Shown: positions 26,708-36,320 of the stretch, piece by piece
Layout: each line of letters starts with the position of its first letter
Numbering within the stretch: the first letter of the stretch is position 1
NCBI RefSeq assembly: GCF_002056795.1
Contig: NZ_CP020104.1
Coordinates: 6,209,501 to 6,273,500 of the forward strand
Source: Spirosoma aerolatum
GTDB lineage: Bacteria; Bacteroidota; Bacteroidia; Cytophagales; Spirosomataceae
Reading direction: 5' to 3'
DNA length: 64,000 nt
Notes under the pieces: generated by a model
What the model was told of the DNA's origin: nothing
Database searches by the model: none
What the model saw: the letters and a program-made list of their open reading frames with translations, nothing else
Made by a program: the position numbers and the translations under genes

Positions 26708-28432
26708 TCACAACATCCCCACTTTGAGTTGCCGAACAGCATAGTTGGCTGCGCGGGCTGTCAGGGCCATGTACGTTAGCGACGGGTTCTGACAAGCTGA
26801 GGAAGCCATGCTGGCACCGTCCGTGACAAACACATTTTTGACAGCATGAACCTGATTCCATTTGTTCAGTACCGACGTTTTGGGGTCGCGCCCCATACGC
26901 GCTGTTCCCATTTCATGAATGGCCAGACCCGGCGCCTGATGATTATCCACCGCAGCCGTAACCCGGATACCGGCAGCTTCCATCATCGCTTTGGCCTGTT
27001 CGATGGCATCCTGGGTCATTTTGTCTTCGTTGTCGCCCCAGGCACAGTCAATGTCGAGGGTGGGCATTCCCCACTGGTCTTTTTTGTCGGGATTCAGTTT
27101 AACGTAGTTTTCGTAGCGCGGCAGCATTTCGCCCATAGCGGTCATGCTGAACGACCATTGGCCCGGATGCGTCAGGGCCTCTTTGTAATCTGCACCAAAA
27201 CCAGTTATTGAATGGCCCCGCTCCCAACCGGCCCGGCCGCCCCCACAGGCGTAGGCATAGCCCCGAACAAAATCGGCTTGACGATCATTCAGCACGTTGC
27301 GGAACCGGGGCACATAGGTACCCGTCGGTCGGCGACCGTAGTAATAGCGATCATTCAGACTTTTGCCTTCATAAATACCGGCCACCCGGCCCCGGTAATT
27401 GTGGTCCATCAGGTAATGACCCAGCGCCCCGCTGTCGTTGCCAAGTCCGTTGGGGAATCGATTTGAGGTCGAATTGAGGAGCACCAGCGTGGAGTTGAGC
27501 GTAGCGGCATTTACGAAAATAATGCGGGCGTAATACTCGGTCATTTCTTTGGTGTTGGTGTCGATCACCCGAACGCCAGTGGCTTTACCCTTTTGCTCAT
27601 CGTAAATGATGGAATGAACCACCGAAAACGGGCGGACGGTCAGCTTGCCAGTTTGGGCGGCAGCGGGCAAGGTAGCTGAGTTGCTGCTGAAATACGCGCC
27701 GTATAAACACCCCCTGCCGCACCAGTTGCGCGACTGGCAATCGGCCCGACCCAGCGCTAGATGAACAGGTTGGGCTTTGCTCAGATTGGCCGTCCGGCTG
27801 ATGATCAGGTGGCGGTCGGCGTACTGTTTTTTCCAGGCATCGCGCACGCTTTTTTCGATGCAGTTCATGTCGAAAGGCGGCAGGAACTCCCCATCGGGCA
27901 GGGTTGACAGGCCATCTTTATTCCCGCTGATCCCCGCAAACTTCTCCACGTAGCTGTACCAGGGGGCCAAATCCGGATACCGAATGGGCCAGTCAACACC
28001 GTGGCCATCTTTCAGATTGTCCTCAAAATTGAACGGTGCCCAGCGTTGCGTCCACCGCGCCCACGACAGCGATTTGCCACCCACCTGATACCCGCGAATC
28101 CAGTCGAAGGGCTTGGTTTGCTGGTACGGATGGTCGGTATCCCGGATGAAAAACTGCCCGGAATATTCGTTAAAAGCATAGGCTACTTTGGCCTGTGTGG
28201 GGCTTTTTTCGAGTACATCGAGCGGGTAACGCCCCCGGTGGGCCATCTCCCAGGGGCTCGACATGGTAGTAGGGTAATCCTTCACGTGCTCCACCGGTCG
28301 GCCGCGTTCCAGCACGAGCGTTCGCAGTCCTTTCTGGGTTAATTCTTTAGCGGCCCATCCGCCACTAATGCCCGAGCCAATGACAATGGCGTCGTAGCTG
28401 TTTTGCTGAGTTGCTTTTCCGATGAAGTTCAT
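26708..28432 (-). CDS. GMC-family FAD oxidoreductase
   Basis: 574 aa. The N-terminal Rossmann motif is AIVIGSGISGGWAAKEL and the FAD/substrate core includes GGKSLSWARWTQRW. The GMC C-terminal domain has AIHEMGTARMGRDP, then VFVTDGASMASSACQNPSLT. Cysteines in LGRADCQSRNWCGRGCLYG are characteristic of the sugar/glucoside dehydrogenase subgroup. Family members oxidise alcohol groups of sugars, commonly the 3-OH of glucosides, or gluconate. Its start codon overlaps the stop of the Gfo/Idh/MocA gene by 4 nt (ATGA), implying translational coupling. No small subunit (gluconate dehydrogenase subunit 3) is encoded nearby. Confidence 0.92.
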   Translation of the reverse strand: MNFIGKATQQNSYDAIVIGSGISGGWAAKELTQKGLRTLVLERGRPVEHVKDYPTTMSSPWEMAHRGRYPLDVLEKSPTQAKVAYAFNEYSGQFFIRDTDHPYQQTKPFDWIRGYQVGGKSLSWARWTQRWAPFNFEDNLKDGHGVDWPIRYPDLAPWYSYVEKFAGISGNKDGLSTLPDGEFLPPFDMNCIEKSVRDAWKKQYADRHLIISRTANLSKAQPVHLALGRADCQSRNWCGRGCLYGAYFSSNSATLPAAAQTGKLTVRPFSVVHSIIYDEQKGKATGVRVIDTNTKEMTEYYARIIFVNAATLNSTLVLLNSTSNRFPNGLGNDSGALGHYLMDHNYRGRVAGIYEGKSLNDRYYYGRRPTGTYVPRFRNVLNDRQADFVRGYAYACGGGRAGWERGHSITGFGADYKEALTHPGQWSFSMTAMGEMLPRYENYVKLNPDKKDQWGMPTLDIDCAWGDNEDKMTQDAIEQAKAMMEAAGIRVTAAVDNHQAPGLAIHEMGTARMGRDPKTSVLNKWNQVHAVKNVFVTDGASMASSACQNPSLTYMALTARAANYAVRQLKVGML

Positions 28433-29643
28433 GTGGTTTCAGGTTTAGTTACAGGCAAATCTTTTTCAACGATTTTCCCACTTACCTTATCTTTCAGTAT
28501 CAGCTTATGACGCCCGTCGTGAGTGATTTCTTCTTTGATCAGGTAGTGATCAGCGTCGTAGTCGGTCAGGGTTTTCTCCAGGGACAAGCCTTCCTGCCCA
28601 CGCCAGACGGGTAAGTTGACCGGCTCCCATTGCTTCGACTCAGCCGAGCGATAGGCGGCATCCAGCACGGCGTTTACCACATAGCCATCGTAGAAAGTTT
28701 CGGCGGGTTGTCGCCCTTCCTCGCATGATTGGAACATATCGGTAAACATGTGATTATAGCCCAGGTCGTTCACTTCATCACCAACCGGAAAGAGCCACCC
28801 CGTGTTCGATTCAGCCTTTTCGGCTACGTAATTGGCCCCCTTGCCGGAACTGTACATCTCGAAACCTGTCCGCAGAAAATTGTTGATCCAGATGGTGCCT
28901 TCAGTGCCCATGACCTCATCGCGCAGGTCCATACCACCCCGGAATACCCAACTCACTTCAAACTGACCAATGGCCCCATTCTCGTATTTCACCAGGGCAA
29001 TGGCGTGGTCTTCGGCATCGATGGGCTTCACCTGCGTGGCGGCCCAGCACATCACCTCGACGGGTCGGACGTCTTTGCCAATAAAACTCCGGGCAATTTC
29101 TACACAATGGCAACCCAGATCGAGCATACAACCGCCACCAGCCTGCTCTTTGTCCCAGAACCAGTTCGAGTGCGGGCCAGGGTGCGCTTCGCGGGACTTG
29201 GCCCACAGAATCCGGCCCAGCGCCCCGCTTTTAACGCTTTCCAGCGCTTTCAGGAACTTGGGCGAATAACACAGATCTTCCAGATACCCGCCGAAAATAC
29301 CGGCTTCTTCCACGGCCTGCATCATCTGCAAGGCTTCGTCGGCATTACGGCCCAGCGGTTTGGTACAGACGACGTTCTTTTTGTGTTTCGCGCACAGCAA
29401 CACGGCTGCCGCGTGGAGGTTGTTGGGCAGGGCCACGCACACCATTGTTACGTCGGGGTGGGCGATGACCTCCTCCATATCCGTCGACCAGATGCCGCAG
29501 CCGTAGTCAGCCGCAAATTTCTGGGCCGTTTCTTCCCGACGGGCATAGATGGCAATGACGCGGTCGCGGCTTCGTTGGCCGTGGAGCGATTCGGCGTAGA
29601 AGCGGCCAATGAAGCCGCCCCCCAGCATGGCAATTCGTTGCAT
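28429..29643 (-). CDS. Gfo/Idh/MocA-family oxidoreductase
   Basis: 404 aa. The N-terminal NAD(P)-binding fold is [17 protein letters not shown]. The conserved Lys region is [18 protein letters not shown], with TKP in place of the usual EKP, and the C-terminal substrate domain includes [19 protein letters not shown]. The family reduces or oxidises sugars and cyclitols, often 3-keto-sugars. It lies 2 bp downstream of the twin-arginine Gfo gene and overlaps the GMC gene by 4 nt, so three redox genes form one operon. No export signal is seen. Confidence 0.92.
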   Translation of the reverse strand: MQRIAMLGGGFIGRFYAESLHGQRSRDRVIAIYARREETAQKFAADYGCGIWSTDMEEVIAHPDVTMVCVALPNNLHAAAVLLCAKHKKNVVCTKPLGRNADEALQMMQAVEEAGIFGGYLEDLCYSPKFLKALESVKSGALGRILWAKSREAHPGPHSNWFWDKEQAGGGCMLDLGCHCVEIARSFIGKDVRPVEVMCWAATQVKPIDAEDHAIALVKYENGAIGQFEVSWVFRGGMDLRDEVMGTEGTIWINNFLRTGFEMYSSGKGANYVAEKAESNTGWLFPVGDEVNDLGYNHMFTDMFQSCEEGRQPAETFYDGYVVNAVLDAAYRSAESKQWEPVNLPVWRGQEGLSLEKTLTDYDADHYLIKEEITHDGRHKLILKDKVSGKIVEKDLPVTKPETT

Positions 29644-29645
29644 AA

Positions 29646-31064
29646 TCAGGTGGTTTTAATCAGTTTCATGCCCACAGGGTCCCAGTTGATCACCTTTTTC
29701 TGCTCGGCGCTCAGGTTGGCCGCCAGCGAGGGCGCAGCCGCCCGCAGACCAAACTCGGCGTCTTCTTTCACGAGCGACGGGTCATTCGCCCGAATGGCAT
29801 TGAAGAACACGATCATGTGATCCAGCCGGTCGTCGTAGCCAGCCGGTGTATTGAACGCTACGGCAGGTTCGTTCTGGATTTGCCGGGTAAACTGCCCCGC
29901 CGGGTATTTCTGGTCATACTGACGAATGAACTCCTCCTGCATGGCCTTCGGATAGGTAAACAAGGCATCGTAGCCGGTGCTGTACATGGGTGCGTTGGGC
30001 CGTTTGAGCCGATTCAGCATAAACGAATTCCAGCCAATATCAACCACCCCTTCCGTTCCGACCAGGCGCGTGTGAATGTCGCCACCAGCCCCCGTTGCCA
30101 GATTGACCCGCGTCGTAAACTGAAACGATGGGTTTTTATCGGTCTTGGGGTAATCCATAATTGCCGTGACCAGGTCGTAGGCATCGCGGCCATCTTTCCA
30201 ATAGTTTAGGTCGCCCAGCGCGAAAATCCGCGTTGGCCCCTGCGAACCCGTAATGGTGTGGACGCCCGTGAGCAGGTGAACGAATAAATCCCCGGCGACA
30301 CCCGTTCCGTATTCTTTGTAGTTGCGCCAGCGGAAAAAGCGTTCGGCCTGAAAGGGTCGCTTAGGAGCATCGCCCAGAAAGCGATCCCAGTCTACGTCTT
30401 TCGGGTCGAGGTTGGGCGGCATGGTGTACTGCCAGGCCCCCAGCGCATCGGTCCGGTCCAGAAACGTTTCTACGGATGTCAGTTCGCCAATATCACCGGC
30501 TTCGTACCGTTTTTTGGCTTCCAGCACAGCCGCACTACTCGCCCGCTGACTGCCTACCTGAAATACTTTGCCCGATTTTTTGTGGGCGTCGATCACCGCT
30601 TTGCCTTCGTCGATGTGGTGAACCATCGGCTTTTCGCAATAGACGTGCTTGCCCGCCTGAAGGGCCGCAATCGAGATGCGGTCGTGCCAGTGGTCGGGCA
30701 CACAAATCAGCACCGCGTCGACGTCTTTGCGGACCAGTACTTCGCGGTAGTCGCGGGTTGTAAAGAGGTCGTTGCCCCAGACCTCTTTGGCCCGAACGAG
30801 TCGTGGGTCGTAGAGGTCGGCCACGGCAACCACTTTTGTACCGGGTACTTTGAGCGCACAATCGAGGTCGTAATGACCAATGATGCCCGCACCAATCAGC
30901 CCGATGTTGATCGTATCGGCCGTTGAACGCGGTTGTAGCGGGGTCATGAGGTGGACGGAACCAGCTCGTATGCCCCGTGTTTCGGCATTCACCAGGGGTG
31001 CCCCACCCGCCAGTAAGGCGGTGGTGCCACCCAGTTGGCGGAGAAATTTACGTCTTGAATTCAT
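29646..31064 (-). CDS. Gfo/Idh/MocA-family oxidoreductase with twin-arginine signal
   Basis: 472 aa. The N-terminus MNSRRKFLRQLGGTTALLAG has the SRRKFLR twin-arginine motif, so the enzyme is probably exported folded with its NAD(P) or acts in the periplasm. The Rossmann part (NIGLIGAGIIGHYDLDCAL) and EKP motif (VYCEKPMVHHIDEGKAVID) are followed by the substrate domain (GDLFVHLLTGVHTITGS). This oxidoreductase family includes many Bacteroidota exported versions of unknown substrate, some nicotinamide-retaining glycosidases. It is the first gene of the oxidoreductase operon leading to the GMC gene. Confidence 0.9.
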   Translation of the reverse strand: MNSRRKFLRQLGGTTALLAGGAPLVNAETRGIRAGSVHLMTPLQPRSTADTINIGLIGAGIIGHYDLDCALKVPGTKVVAVADLYDPRLVRAKEVWGNDLFTTRDYREVLVRKDVDAVLICVPDHWHDRISIAALQAGKHVYCEKPMVHHIDEGKAVIDAHKKSGKVFQVGSQRASSAAVLEAKKRYEAGDIGELTSVETFLDRTDALGAWQYTMPPNLDPKDVDWDRFLGDAPKRPFQAERFFRWRNYKEYGTGVAGDLFVHLLTGVHTITGSQGPTRIFALGDLNYWKDGRDAYDLVTAIMDYPKTDKNPSFQFTTRVNLATGAGGDIHTRLVGTEGVVDIGWNSFMLNRLKRPNAPMYSTGYDALFTYPKAMQEEFIRQYDQKYPAGQFTRQIQNEPAVAFNTPAGYDDRLDHMIVFFNAIRANDPSLVKEDAEFGLRAAAPSLAANLSAEQKKVINWDPVGMKLIKTT

Positions 31065-31091
31065 GCGTCTTCGGATAAGGATATTATTGAT

Positions 31092-32048
31092 TTATAAGAC
31101 TTTACTAAAGCTGTACAACGCCGTTGGATTATCGATCATCAGCCGATTCCAGTACTCGCTCAACCCTCGTCGGTCAAGTTCGTCGTGAAAGGTTGTCAGC
31201 AGGTACGTTAAGCCCGGTGAGCCGCCATACGAACGCCAGTACGTGTTTCGGGCGGCATCCATCCCAGCCATGATCTGGTCCGAAAAATCGGGTAGCAGCA
31301 GCTCCAACAGTCGAAATGTCCCGTTTTCTTCACTCTTCTTCCACCGAAAGGCACTGTCGAACTCAACCCGAACCCCCGTTTTTAGCAGCGCACGATGATA
31401 GGCTACGTCCTGACAGCGATCTACGTGGGAGACAACAACGTGACGTAGGTCGGCCCCGAGTTTATCAAACAATTCGGCTTGTGCTAGCGCATGACGACCC
31501 GCGTTGGTATGGGTCAGAATCGGTACGCCCGTTTCGAGATGGGTATTGACGACGGCCCGAAAAATGGTTTCCTGATGGGGCGTGATAGGTTCGTCGCCAG
31601 TGGCCAGTTTAATCATCCCGGCTTTGTGTGTCGTTCGCTCGACGACAGGCCCATTGTAATCGTACTGGTCAATCCCGTCGACCACATCAGCGATGAACAA
31701 GCGCGTCAACAGATCCTCGGAATACTGATACCGCCAGTGGGATTTCGGGTAATATTGTTCGAGGTGAATACCCGTTGGCACTACAATCTGAATACCCGTT
31801 CGGCGCGATACTTCTGCCAATTTCAACACGTTCCGGCCGCAGTTGGCGGGCATAGTGTCGATCATTGTTCGGCCACCAGCTGCATACACTTCGGTCAGTT
31901 CGGCCGATACCTTGTCAACATCGTTCAGCAAAAAATCCGGGTTGGCCAGCGTTGGAAAACTTTCCTCAATAATGAGGTGCTCATGGGCGTAGGTGATACC
32001 CGCCTGCACGGCCGGAATATCGCCCAAAACGGTTCGGATAAAGGACAT
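31092..32048 (-). CDS. Phosphotriesterase-family metal-dependent hydrolase
   Basis: 318 aa from the ATG at 32048; an upstream reading from 32102 adds 18 residues lacking family similarity and overlapping the hairpin repeat. The amidohydrolase barrel has the HxH pair in TYAHEHLIIEE, Lys in AGMIKLATG, and histidines in LTHTNAGR and HVVVSHVDRC. An Asp lies in MAGMDAARNTYWRSYGG. Members are phosphotriesterases, lactonases or related hydrolases; a sugar lactonase role would fit the neighbours but is inferred. It precedes the exported Gfo gene by 28 bp. Confidence 0.87.
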   Translation of the reverse strand: MSFIRTVLGDIPAVQAGITYAHEHLIIEESFPTLANPDFLLNDVDKVSAELTEVYAAGGRTMIDTMPANCGRNVLKLAEVSRRTGIQIVVPTGIHLEQYYPKSHWRYQYSEDLLTRLFIADVVDGIDQYDYNGPVVERTTHKAGMIKLATGDEPITPHQETIFRAVVNTHLETGVPILTHTNAGRHALAQAELFDKLGADLRHVVVSHVDRCQDVAYHRALLKTGVRVEFDSAFRWKKSEENGTFRLLELLLPDFSDQIMAGMDAARNTYWRSYGGSPGLTYLLTTFHDELDRRGLSEYWNRLMIDNPTALYSFSKVL

Positions 32049-32091
32049 AAGTACTACATCTAATTTACAGTAGCGTATTTTCAATTGAGAT

Positions 32092-32179
32092 TTTTTTGTC
32101 ATGCTGAGGTACGAAGCATCTTCGGTAGCAGCACCAATCCAAGTACCGAAGATGCTTCGTGCCTCAGCATGACAAAAAA
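32092..32179. repeat. Long hairpin repeat, family A copy 2
   Basis: Arms 32092-32127 and 32144-32179 pair over 36 positions with one T.G wobble, around a 16-nt loop. The outer TTTTTTGTCATGCTGA and the inner GAAGCATCTTCGG match the copy at 17904-17991. The stretch between them differs (GGTACG here, CGAAGG there), yet each copy stays self-complementary. It lies between two minus-strand genes and may end transcription of the FAD oxidoreductase gene upstream of it. Confidence 0.85.
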
Positions 32180-32221
32180 TAACCTAAGCTTTTTAGACTT
32201 GAGTACTTAAGGTAAATCAGG

Positions 32222-33640
32222 TTAGTACTGAACATTGACTTCTGTCTGCGGCACCCTATTGTTTCGCCAGCCGTTTCGCGATGTATCAGCCACGGCATCC
32301 GGTATGGCCAGTATGGCCCCCAGCCTGCGTAGGTTCTGCTGAAGTCGACTTACGTTCAATGCGCTAGCTGCTTCGTCGTTTTGTATGGATTGCACAGCCG
32401 CCAGTCCGGCCGCCTGCCCCATCGACATGGTTTGCGCCATCGACCGGCACGAGGCATGGGCATCATGGGTGGCCGAAAAACAACGCCCAACGACCCAGAC
32501 CGACTGGCTCCCTTTGGGCACAATCGTACCGTAGGGAACGCCATACACCCCCGAACCGGGAATGTATTCCCAGTAAGTTTCGTCGGCTCCGCTGGCATCG
32601 TGTCGGTGGTCTTCGATGGGGGCTCCGCAGAGGAAAATACGGTCGTCGGGCATGAGCCCGGCCAGGCATTCCTCTTTAGTCAGGCGGTGTTCGCCGTACA
32701 CGCGCCGGGTCTCGCGAACACCAATCTGGTGCGACAACCCGATGATATTCGCGTTTTGATAACCGGGCACATCGTCCCGAAAAAAATCCTCGTAAACAAA
32801 TGCCTGCCGTCGTCCTTCCACCTCCGCCTGGGTGAGTTCGTCGGCATTCAGCGCCGACAGTCCGGCCACTTTGACGGCCACGGTTGAGATGCACTTTTGG
32901 GCGTTCATCTCGTGGGCCGAGCCTTCTTTGCGGGGCAGCGGGTGCCGTCCGCTGGTAACGGCTTCCGCCATTTTCAGGGCTAGCATTTTCTTCCCACCCG
33001 CCCGCTCGTACTCGTCCAGTTCCACATTACTCATGCGAAAGGTCGTCGTCAGGCTTTGGGCAGGTTCATGTTGCCCGGCCGTTTCATAAGCAAAGCCCGC
33101 CAGATGGCAGAAATCGGCGTCGCCCGATGCGTCGATGACCCGGCGAGCCAGCACTTTCTGAAAACCGCCTTTATTCCAGAAAATACAGGCATATCGCTCC
33201 CCTTCCGTGGCCACGTCGATCAGTGTGGTATGTAACAGATACCGAATACCCTGTTGCTGAATCAGTTGATCCCAGACGAGTTTCAGCCGTTCGGGGTTGT
33301 AGTTCACGCCGGTTCCGGCCCCGTAGGTATTGGGCCGCAGAAACACCGCACCCACTTTATCCAGTTCATTAACAACCCGGTCGGGCCAGCCGCCCACGAT
33401 TTTGCGCGGTCCGCCGTTGCGGGACGTAGCCCCTGGCGTAAAAAAGCCGTAGAATGTATCGAGCATCTGGGTAGACGAGCCTCCCGGAAACCCGTACCGC
33501 TCGACCAGCATGACGGATAGGGTTTGATCCTGGGACGCAGCCGACAGGGCCGCCACGCAACCCGCCGAACCCGCACCAATCACCAGAATATCGGTTTCGG
33601 CCAGTAGCGGAATATGAAGATGATTGAAAACGGTTGCCAT
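32222..33640 (-). CDS. FAD-dependent oxidoreductase (FAD_oxidored family)
   Basis: 472 aa. The dinucleotide-binding motif is ILVIGAGSAGCVAALSAA, and ARRVIDASGDADFCHLAG is the second FAD contact. Also seen are YGFPGGSSTQMLDTFYGF and the C-terminal VWVVGRCFSATHDAHASCR with MAQTMSMGQAAGLAA. This family sits near carbohydrate genes in many Bacteroidota, with unknown substrates. It has no signal peptide. It ends 2 bp after the start of the TIM-barrel gene region (33643), so the two are co-transcribed. Confidence 0.88.
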   Translation of the reverse strand: MATVFNHLHIPLLAETDILVIGAGSAGCVAALSAASQDQTLSVMLVERYGFPGGSSTQMLDTFYGFFTPGATSRNGGPRKIVGGWPDRVVNELDKVGAVFLRPNTYGAGTGVNYNPERLKLVWDQLIQQQGIRYLLHTTLIDVATEGERYACIFWNKGGFQKVLARRVIDASGDADFCHLAGFAYETAGQHEPAQSLTTTFRMSNVELDEYERAGGKKMLALKMAEAVTSGRHPLPRKEGSAHEMNAQKCISTVAVKVAGLSALNADELTQAEVEGRRQAFVYEDFFRDDVPGYQNANIIGLSHQIGVRETRRVYGEHRLTKEECLAGLMPDDRIFLCGAPIEDHRHDASGADETYWEYIPGSGVYGVPYGTIVPKGSQSVWVVGRCFSATHDAHASCRSMAQTMSMGQAAGLAAVQSIQNDEAASALNVSRLQQNLRRLGAILAIPDAVADTSRNGWRNNRVPQTEVNVQY

Positions 33641-33642
33641 AC

Positions 33643-34533
33643 TTACACGCCAAACTGTTTTTTTATCACCTGTCGACTCATTTTCAGACTCTCACGGATG
33701 GGGCGAGTAGGTTTGTACCCATATGGGAAGGCCAGTTCAACGGTGATATCGCCTGAGAAATGAAGCTGCTTCAACTGACGGGCAATCGCGCCGAAGTCCA
33801 TTATGCCTTCGCCCAGTGCTTCCGACCACACACCCGTCCAGAGGTGGTCTCGCAGGTGCATATACACGATTTTGTCGGCGTAGGTTTTCAGGAACGTAGG
33901 TACATCCACCTTCGCCTGAAACAGCCAATCGAGGTCGGGACCGAGGGCGATGTCGGGCACCCGCTGAAGGCTATTTGTCAGGTCGTACAGCCCGTTTTCG
34001 ACTTCGTACGTATGGTTGTGCAGATTCGGAATGACCTTGTATTGCCTGCCGATGGCCTGAATCTGTTTCAGTGTATCGGCCTGTACGTCAAAGTCTTCGG
34101 GCGTCTTTTTGCGTTTGGCATCCCCGACCGACAGGCCCAATACTCGCCCGTTTAGTTTGGCAATGCGTTCGATGACTTTCCCGGCATTGTCTACGTTTTC
34201 GGTTTGCTTGTTTTTGTCCCACAGGCTCTGCCCATGCGATGCCCCGATCAGTAACACGCCCGTCTGCTGAATCAGATCGCCAATTTTCGAGACGGAATCA
34301 TCATGGCGCAAGGCAACATCCATCAATTCGATGCCGTCAAATCCGGCGTATTTCACATCGGCAAATACCTTGTCGAGCACCGGGAAACAGTCGTATTTGG
34401 GCATGTCGGACGAGAAAACCCATACGTGAGCACTCACAAGTGGTTTTTGAATAGGTATACCGGCAAGCGATGCCTGTTGAGCAAGCACCAGCGACCCGGC
34501 CGCTGTTCCTAAAAAAGTGCGTCGGTTCATCAT
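33643..34533 (-). CDS. Sugar phosphate isomerase/epimerase-like protein with twin-arginine-type signal
   Basis: 296 aa. The N-terminus MMNRRTFLGTAAGSLVLA carries an NRRTFLG twin-arginine motif, so it is likely exported. The TIM-barrel landmarks are GFDGIELMDVALR, VIPNLHNHTYEVEN (His ligands), ALGPDLDWLF, VYMHLRDHLW and ITVELAFPYG (Glu). The start ATG overlaps the stop of the SIS-domain gene by 4 nt (ATGA). A second ATG follows directly and is equally usable. It is the fourth gene of this fold type in the window counting all loci. Confidence 0.88.
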   Translation of the reverse strand: MMNRRTFLGTAAGSLVLAQQASLAGIPIQKPLVSAHVWVFSSDMPKYDCFPVLDKVFADVKYAGFDGIELMDVALRHDDSVSKIGDLIQQTGVLLIGASHGQSLWDKNKQTENVDNAGKVIERIAKLNGRVLGLSVGDAKRKKTPEDFDVQADTLKQIQAIGRQYKVIPNLHNHTYEVENGLYDLTNSLQRVPDIALGPDLDWLFQAKVDVPTFLKTYADKIVYMHLRDHLWTGVWSEALGEGIMDFGAIARQLKQLHFSGDITVELAFPYGYKPTRPIRESLKMSRQVIKKQFGV

Positions 34534-35357
34534 GGCTGCTGGGGTGTTGGGGTTTCTGCCTGTTCGCTCACGTAGGACGGTATGCCGACGTTTTGATACA
34601 GTTTGGCAAGCCGGTGGGCGTGTTCGTCGTAGGCACTTTCAAACAGGGAAACCGCCCGTTCGGAACCGACCACGTTTGTTGCCGACAAAACCCTGGGCGG
34701 ATGTCCGGCTTCGGTGAGCAGTCGGGCCGTTTCGGCCTTGATACAGTTGACCAGCACAGCGCCACCCACCGTTGAGCCGGGGGCAACGGGTGTATCCAGT
34801 CCCGGAACGGTGATCATGGCGTCGCCTACGGGAGCACCCGTATCCAGAATCAGATCGGCGAAATCGCTAAGCTTTTTACCGTCGGGCCGTTTACTAGTGC
34901 TTTTTTCGGCATGTTGTTTCGTAACCAGCGCAACCACTTTAATGCCCTGCTGCTGAAATAATTCGGCCATTTCGATGGGGACCACGTTGCACCCGCTGGA
35001 CGATATGACCAGGGCTGAATCTAGCTTTGACAGGTCATAATTGCGCAGGATACGCCCGGCCAGACCCGGTACGTTTTCGAGAAACATGGCCTGCCGTTGC
35101 CCATTGGCCCCAACCACGAGGTTGTGAAACGATAGCGACAGCTCAACAATGGGGTTAAAACCCGGAAATGACCCGTAGCGTGGCCACATCTCCTCGACCA
35201 TGATCCGGCTGTGGCCACTGCCAAAGAGGTGAACCATGCGGCCGGTCAGGATGGTCTGGCTAAACCACTCGGCGGCTTGCTGAATGGCCTGCGCCTGTGC
35301 TTCGATGGTGGTTAAAATATCGCGGGAGCGTTGGATATACGCAGCGGTAGGATTCAT
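34530..35357 (-). CDS. SIS-domain sugar isomerase-family protein
   Basis: 275 aa from ATG 35357 (MNPTAAYIQRSRDILTTI); the reading from 35411 adds 18 residues and overlaps the next gene. The SIS (sugar isomerase) fold shows the phosphosugar loop MVHLFGSGHSRIMVEEMWP and SALVISSSGCNVVPIEMA. KVVALVTKQHAEKS follows. This corresponds to the UPF0309/sugar isomerase-domain group often associated with amino-sugar or N-acetyl-sugar catabolism. It is preceded by the ROK gene (12 bp) and overlaps the TIM-barrel gene. Confidence 0.87.
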   Translation of the reverse strand: MNPTAAYIQRSRDILTTIEAQAQAIQQAAEWFSQTILTGRMVHLFGSGHSRIMVEEMWPRYGSFPGFNPIVELSLSFHNLVVGANGQRQAMFLENVPGLAGRILRNYDLSKLDSALVISSSGCNVVPIEMAELFQQQGIKVVALVTKQHAEKSTSKRPDGKKLSDFADLILDTGAPVGDAMITVPGLDTPVAPGSTVGGAVLVNCIKAETARLLTEAGHPPRVLSATNVVGSERAVSLFESAYDEHAHRLAKLYQNVGIPSYVSEQAETPTPQQP

Positions 35358-35368
35358 AAGAAAAGAGA

Positions 35369-36268
35369 TTATTGGTTTAGAAAGGCCGCTGCGCCAATAG
35401 CTCCGGCCCACTCCTCAAAATACGCTTTACGCAGGCTAGTCTTTTTTCCCGCCGGTCGCCACTCGAACAGGTCAAAAAAGGTCTGGAGCGGGTCGAGCAA
35501 GGCCCGATCAGCCTGCATGATACCGCCACCCAGCACAATGATTTCGGGCGAGAACGCATTGGCAAACGAGGCCAGCGCAACGGCCAGCTGCCGGATTGAG
35601 GTAAGCCAGACCTGCGTGGCCAGCGGCTCACCCTGCCGGTAGCCATCGACCAGTTCGTGGGTGGTCTGGTAGCGTCCAAACGAGCGTTTGCTAACAGTTA
35701 CATTCCCAATGGCATCTTCCAGACTGCCGGGCATGTTGGTAATGTCGTTATGCACACTATCGGCATTTACCGTAACATGCCCCAGGTGACCGGCCATTTG
35801 AAAGAAACCCTGGTAGAGTTGTCCGTTCAACAACAGGCCACCTCCCACGCCCGTACCCAGCGTGAGCATGAGACCATGCTGCGCCCCTTTGAGCGCACCG
35901 AAGCGGGCTTCGGCCATCAGGGCGGCATGAGCATCGTTCAGCACCCGAACGGGCTTATCCAGATAGGCCGACCAGTCGAATCCTTCGAGCCCTTGCAACC
36001 GGCCAGGCATACAGGCAATGGCCGTGTTATTGGGCGTAGGCAAACCCGGTGCCGACAATCCAATGCTCAGAATCGATTCGGTGGTCTGCTGGCTCAACGC
36101 CTGAACAGTATCCGCAACCGCTCGTTGCCAATTCCCGTTTTCGCCGTCGCCGGTTGGCCCGTCGCCGGTTGGCGTAATCAACTGATGGAGAACCGTTCCT
36201 GTGATCGTGTCGATCAGCACGCCTTTGATGCGTGTTCCGCCTAAATCAATGCCTATTGCCTGACTCAA
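35369..36268 (-). CDS. ROK-family sugar kinase/regulator lacking the zinc motif
   Basis: 299 aa. The phosphate-1 loop is AIGIDLGGTRIKGVLID, VRVLNDAHAALMAE gives the catalytic Asp, and MLTLGTGVGGGLLLNGQLYQ is the glucokinase-type signature. In most ROK proteins GHxT/S is followed by CxCGxxGCxE, a zinc site. Here it is GHLGHVTVN then MPGSLEDAIGN, with no cysteines at all. The family phosphorylates glucose, fructose, allose or N-acetyl-sugars. The paralogue at 39974 keeps the zinc site. The gene lies between SIS and SDR genes. Confidence 0.9.
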   Translation of the reverse strand: MSQAIGIDLGGTRIKGVLIDTITGTVLHQLITPTGDGPTGDGENGNWQRAVADTVQALSQQTTESILSIGLSAPGLPTPNNTAIACMPGRLQGLEGFDWSAYLDKPVRVLNDAHAALMAEARFGALKGAQHGLMLTLGTGVGGGLLLNGQLYQGFFQMAGHLGHVTVNADSVHNDITNMPGSLEDAIGNVTVSKRSFGRYQTTHELVDGYRQGEPLATQVWLTSIRQLAVALASFANAFSPEIIVLGGGIMQADRALLDPLQTFFDLFEWRPAGKKTSLRKAYFEEWAGAIGAAAFLNQ

Positions 36269-36320
36269 TTTGGTTACTGAATTATTGATTATTGAGGTTT
36301 TGGTGATCAGCCACTAATCA

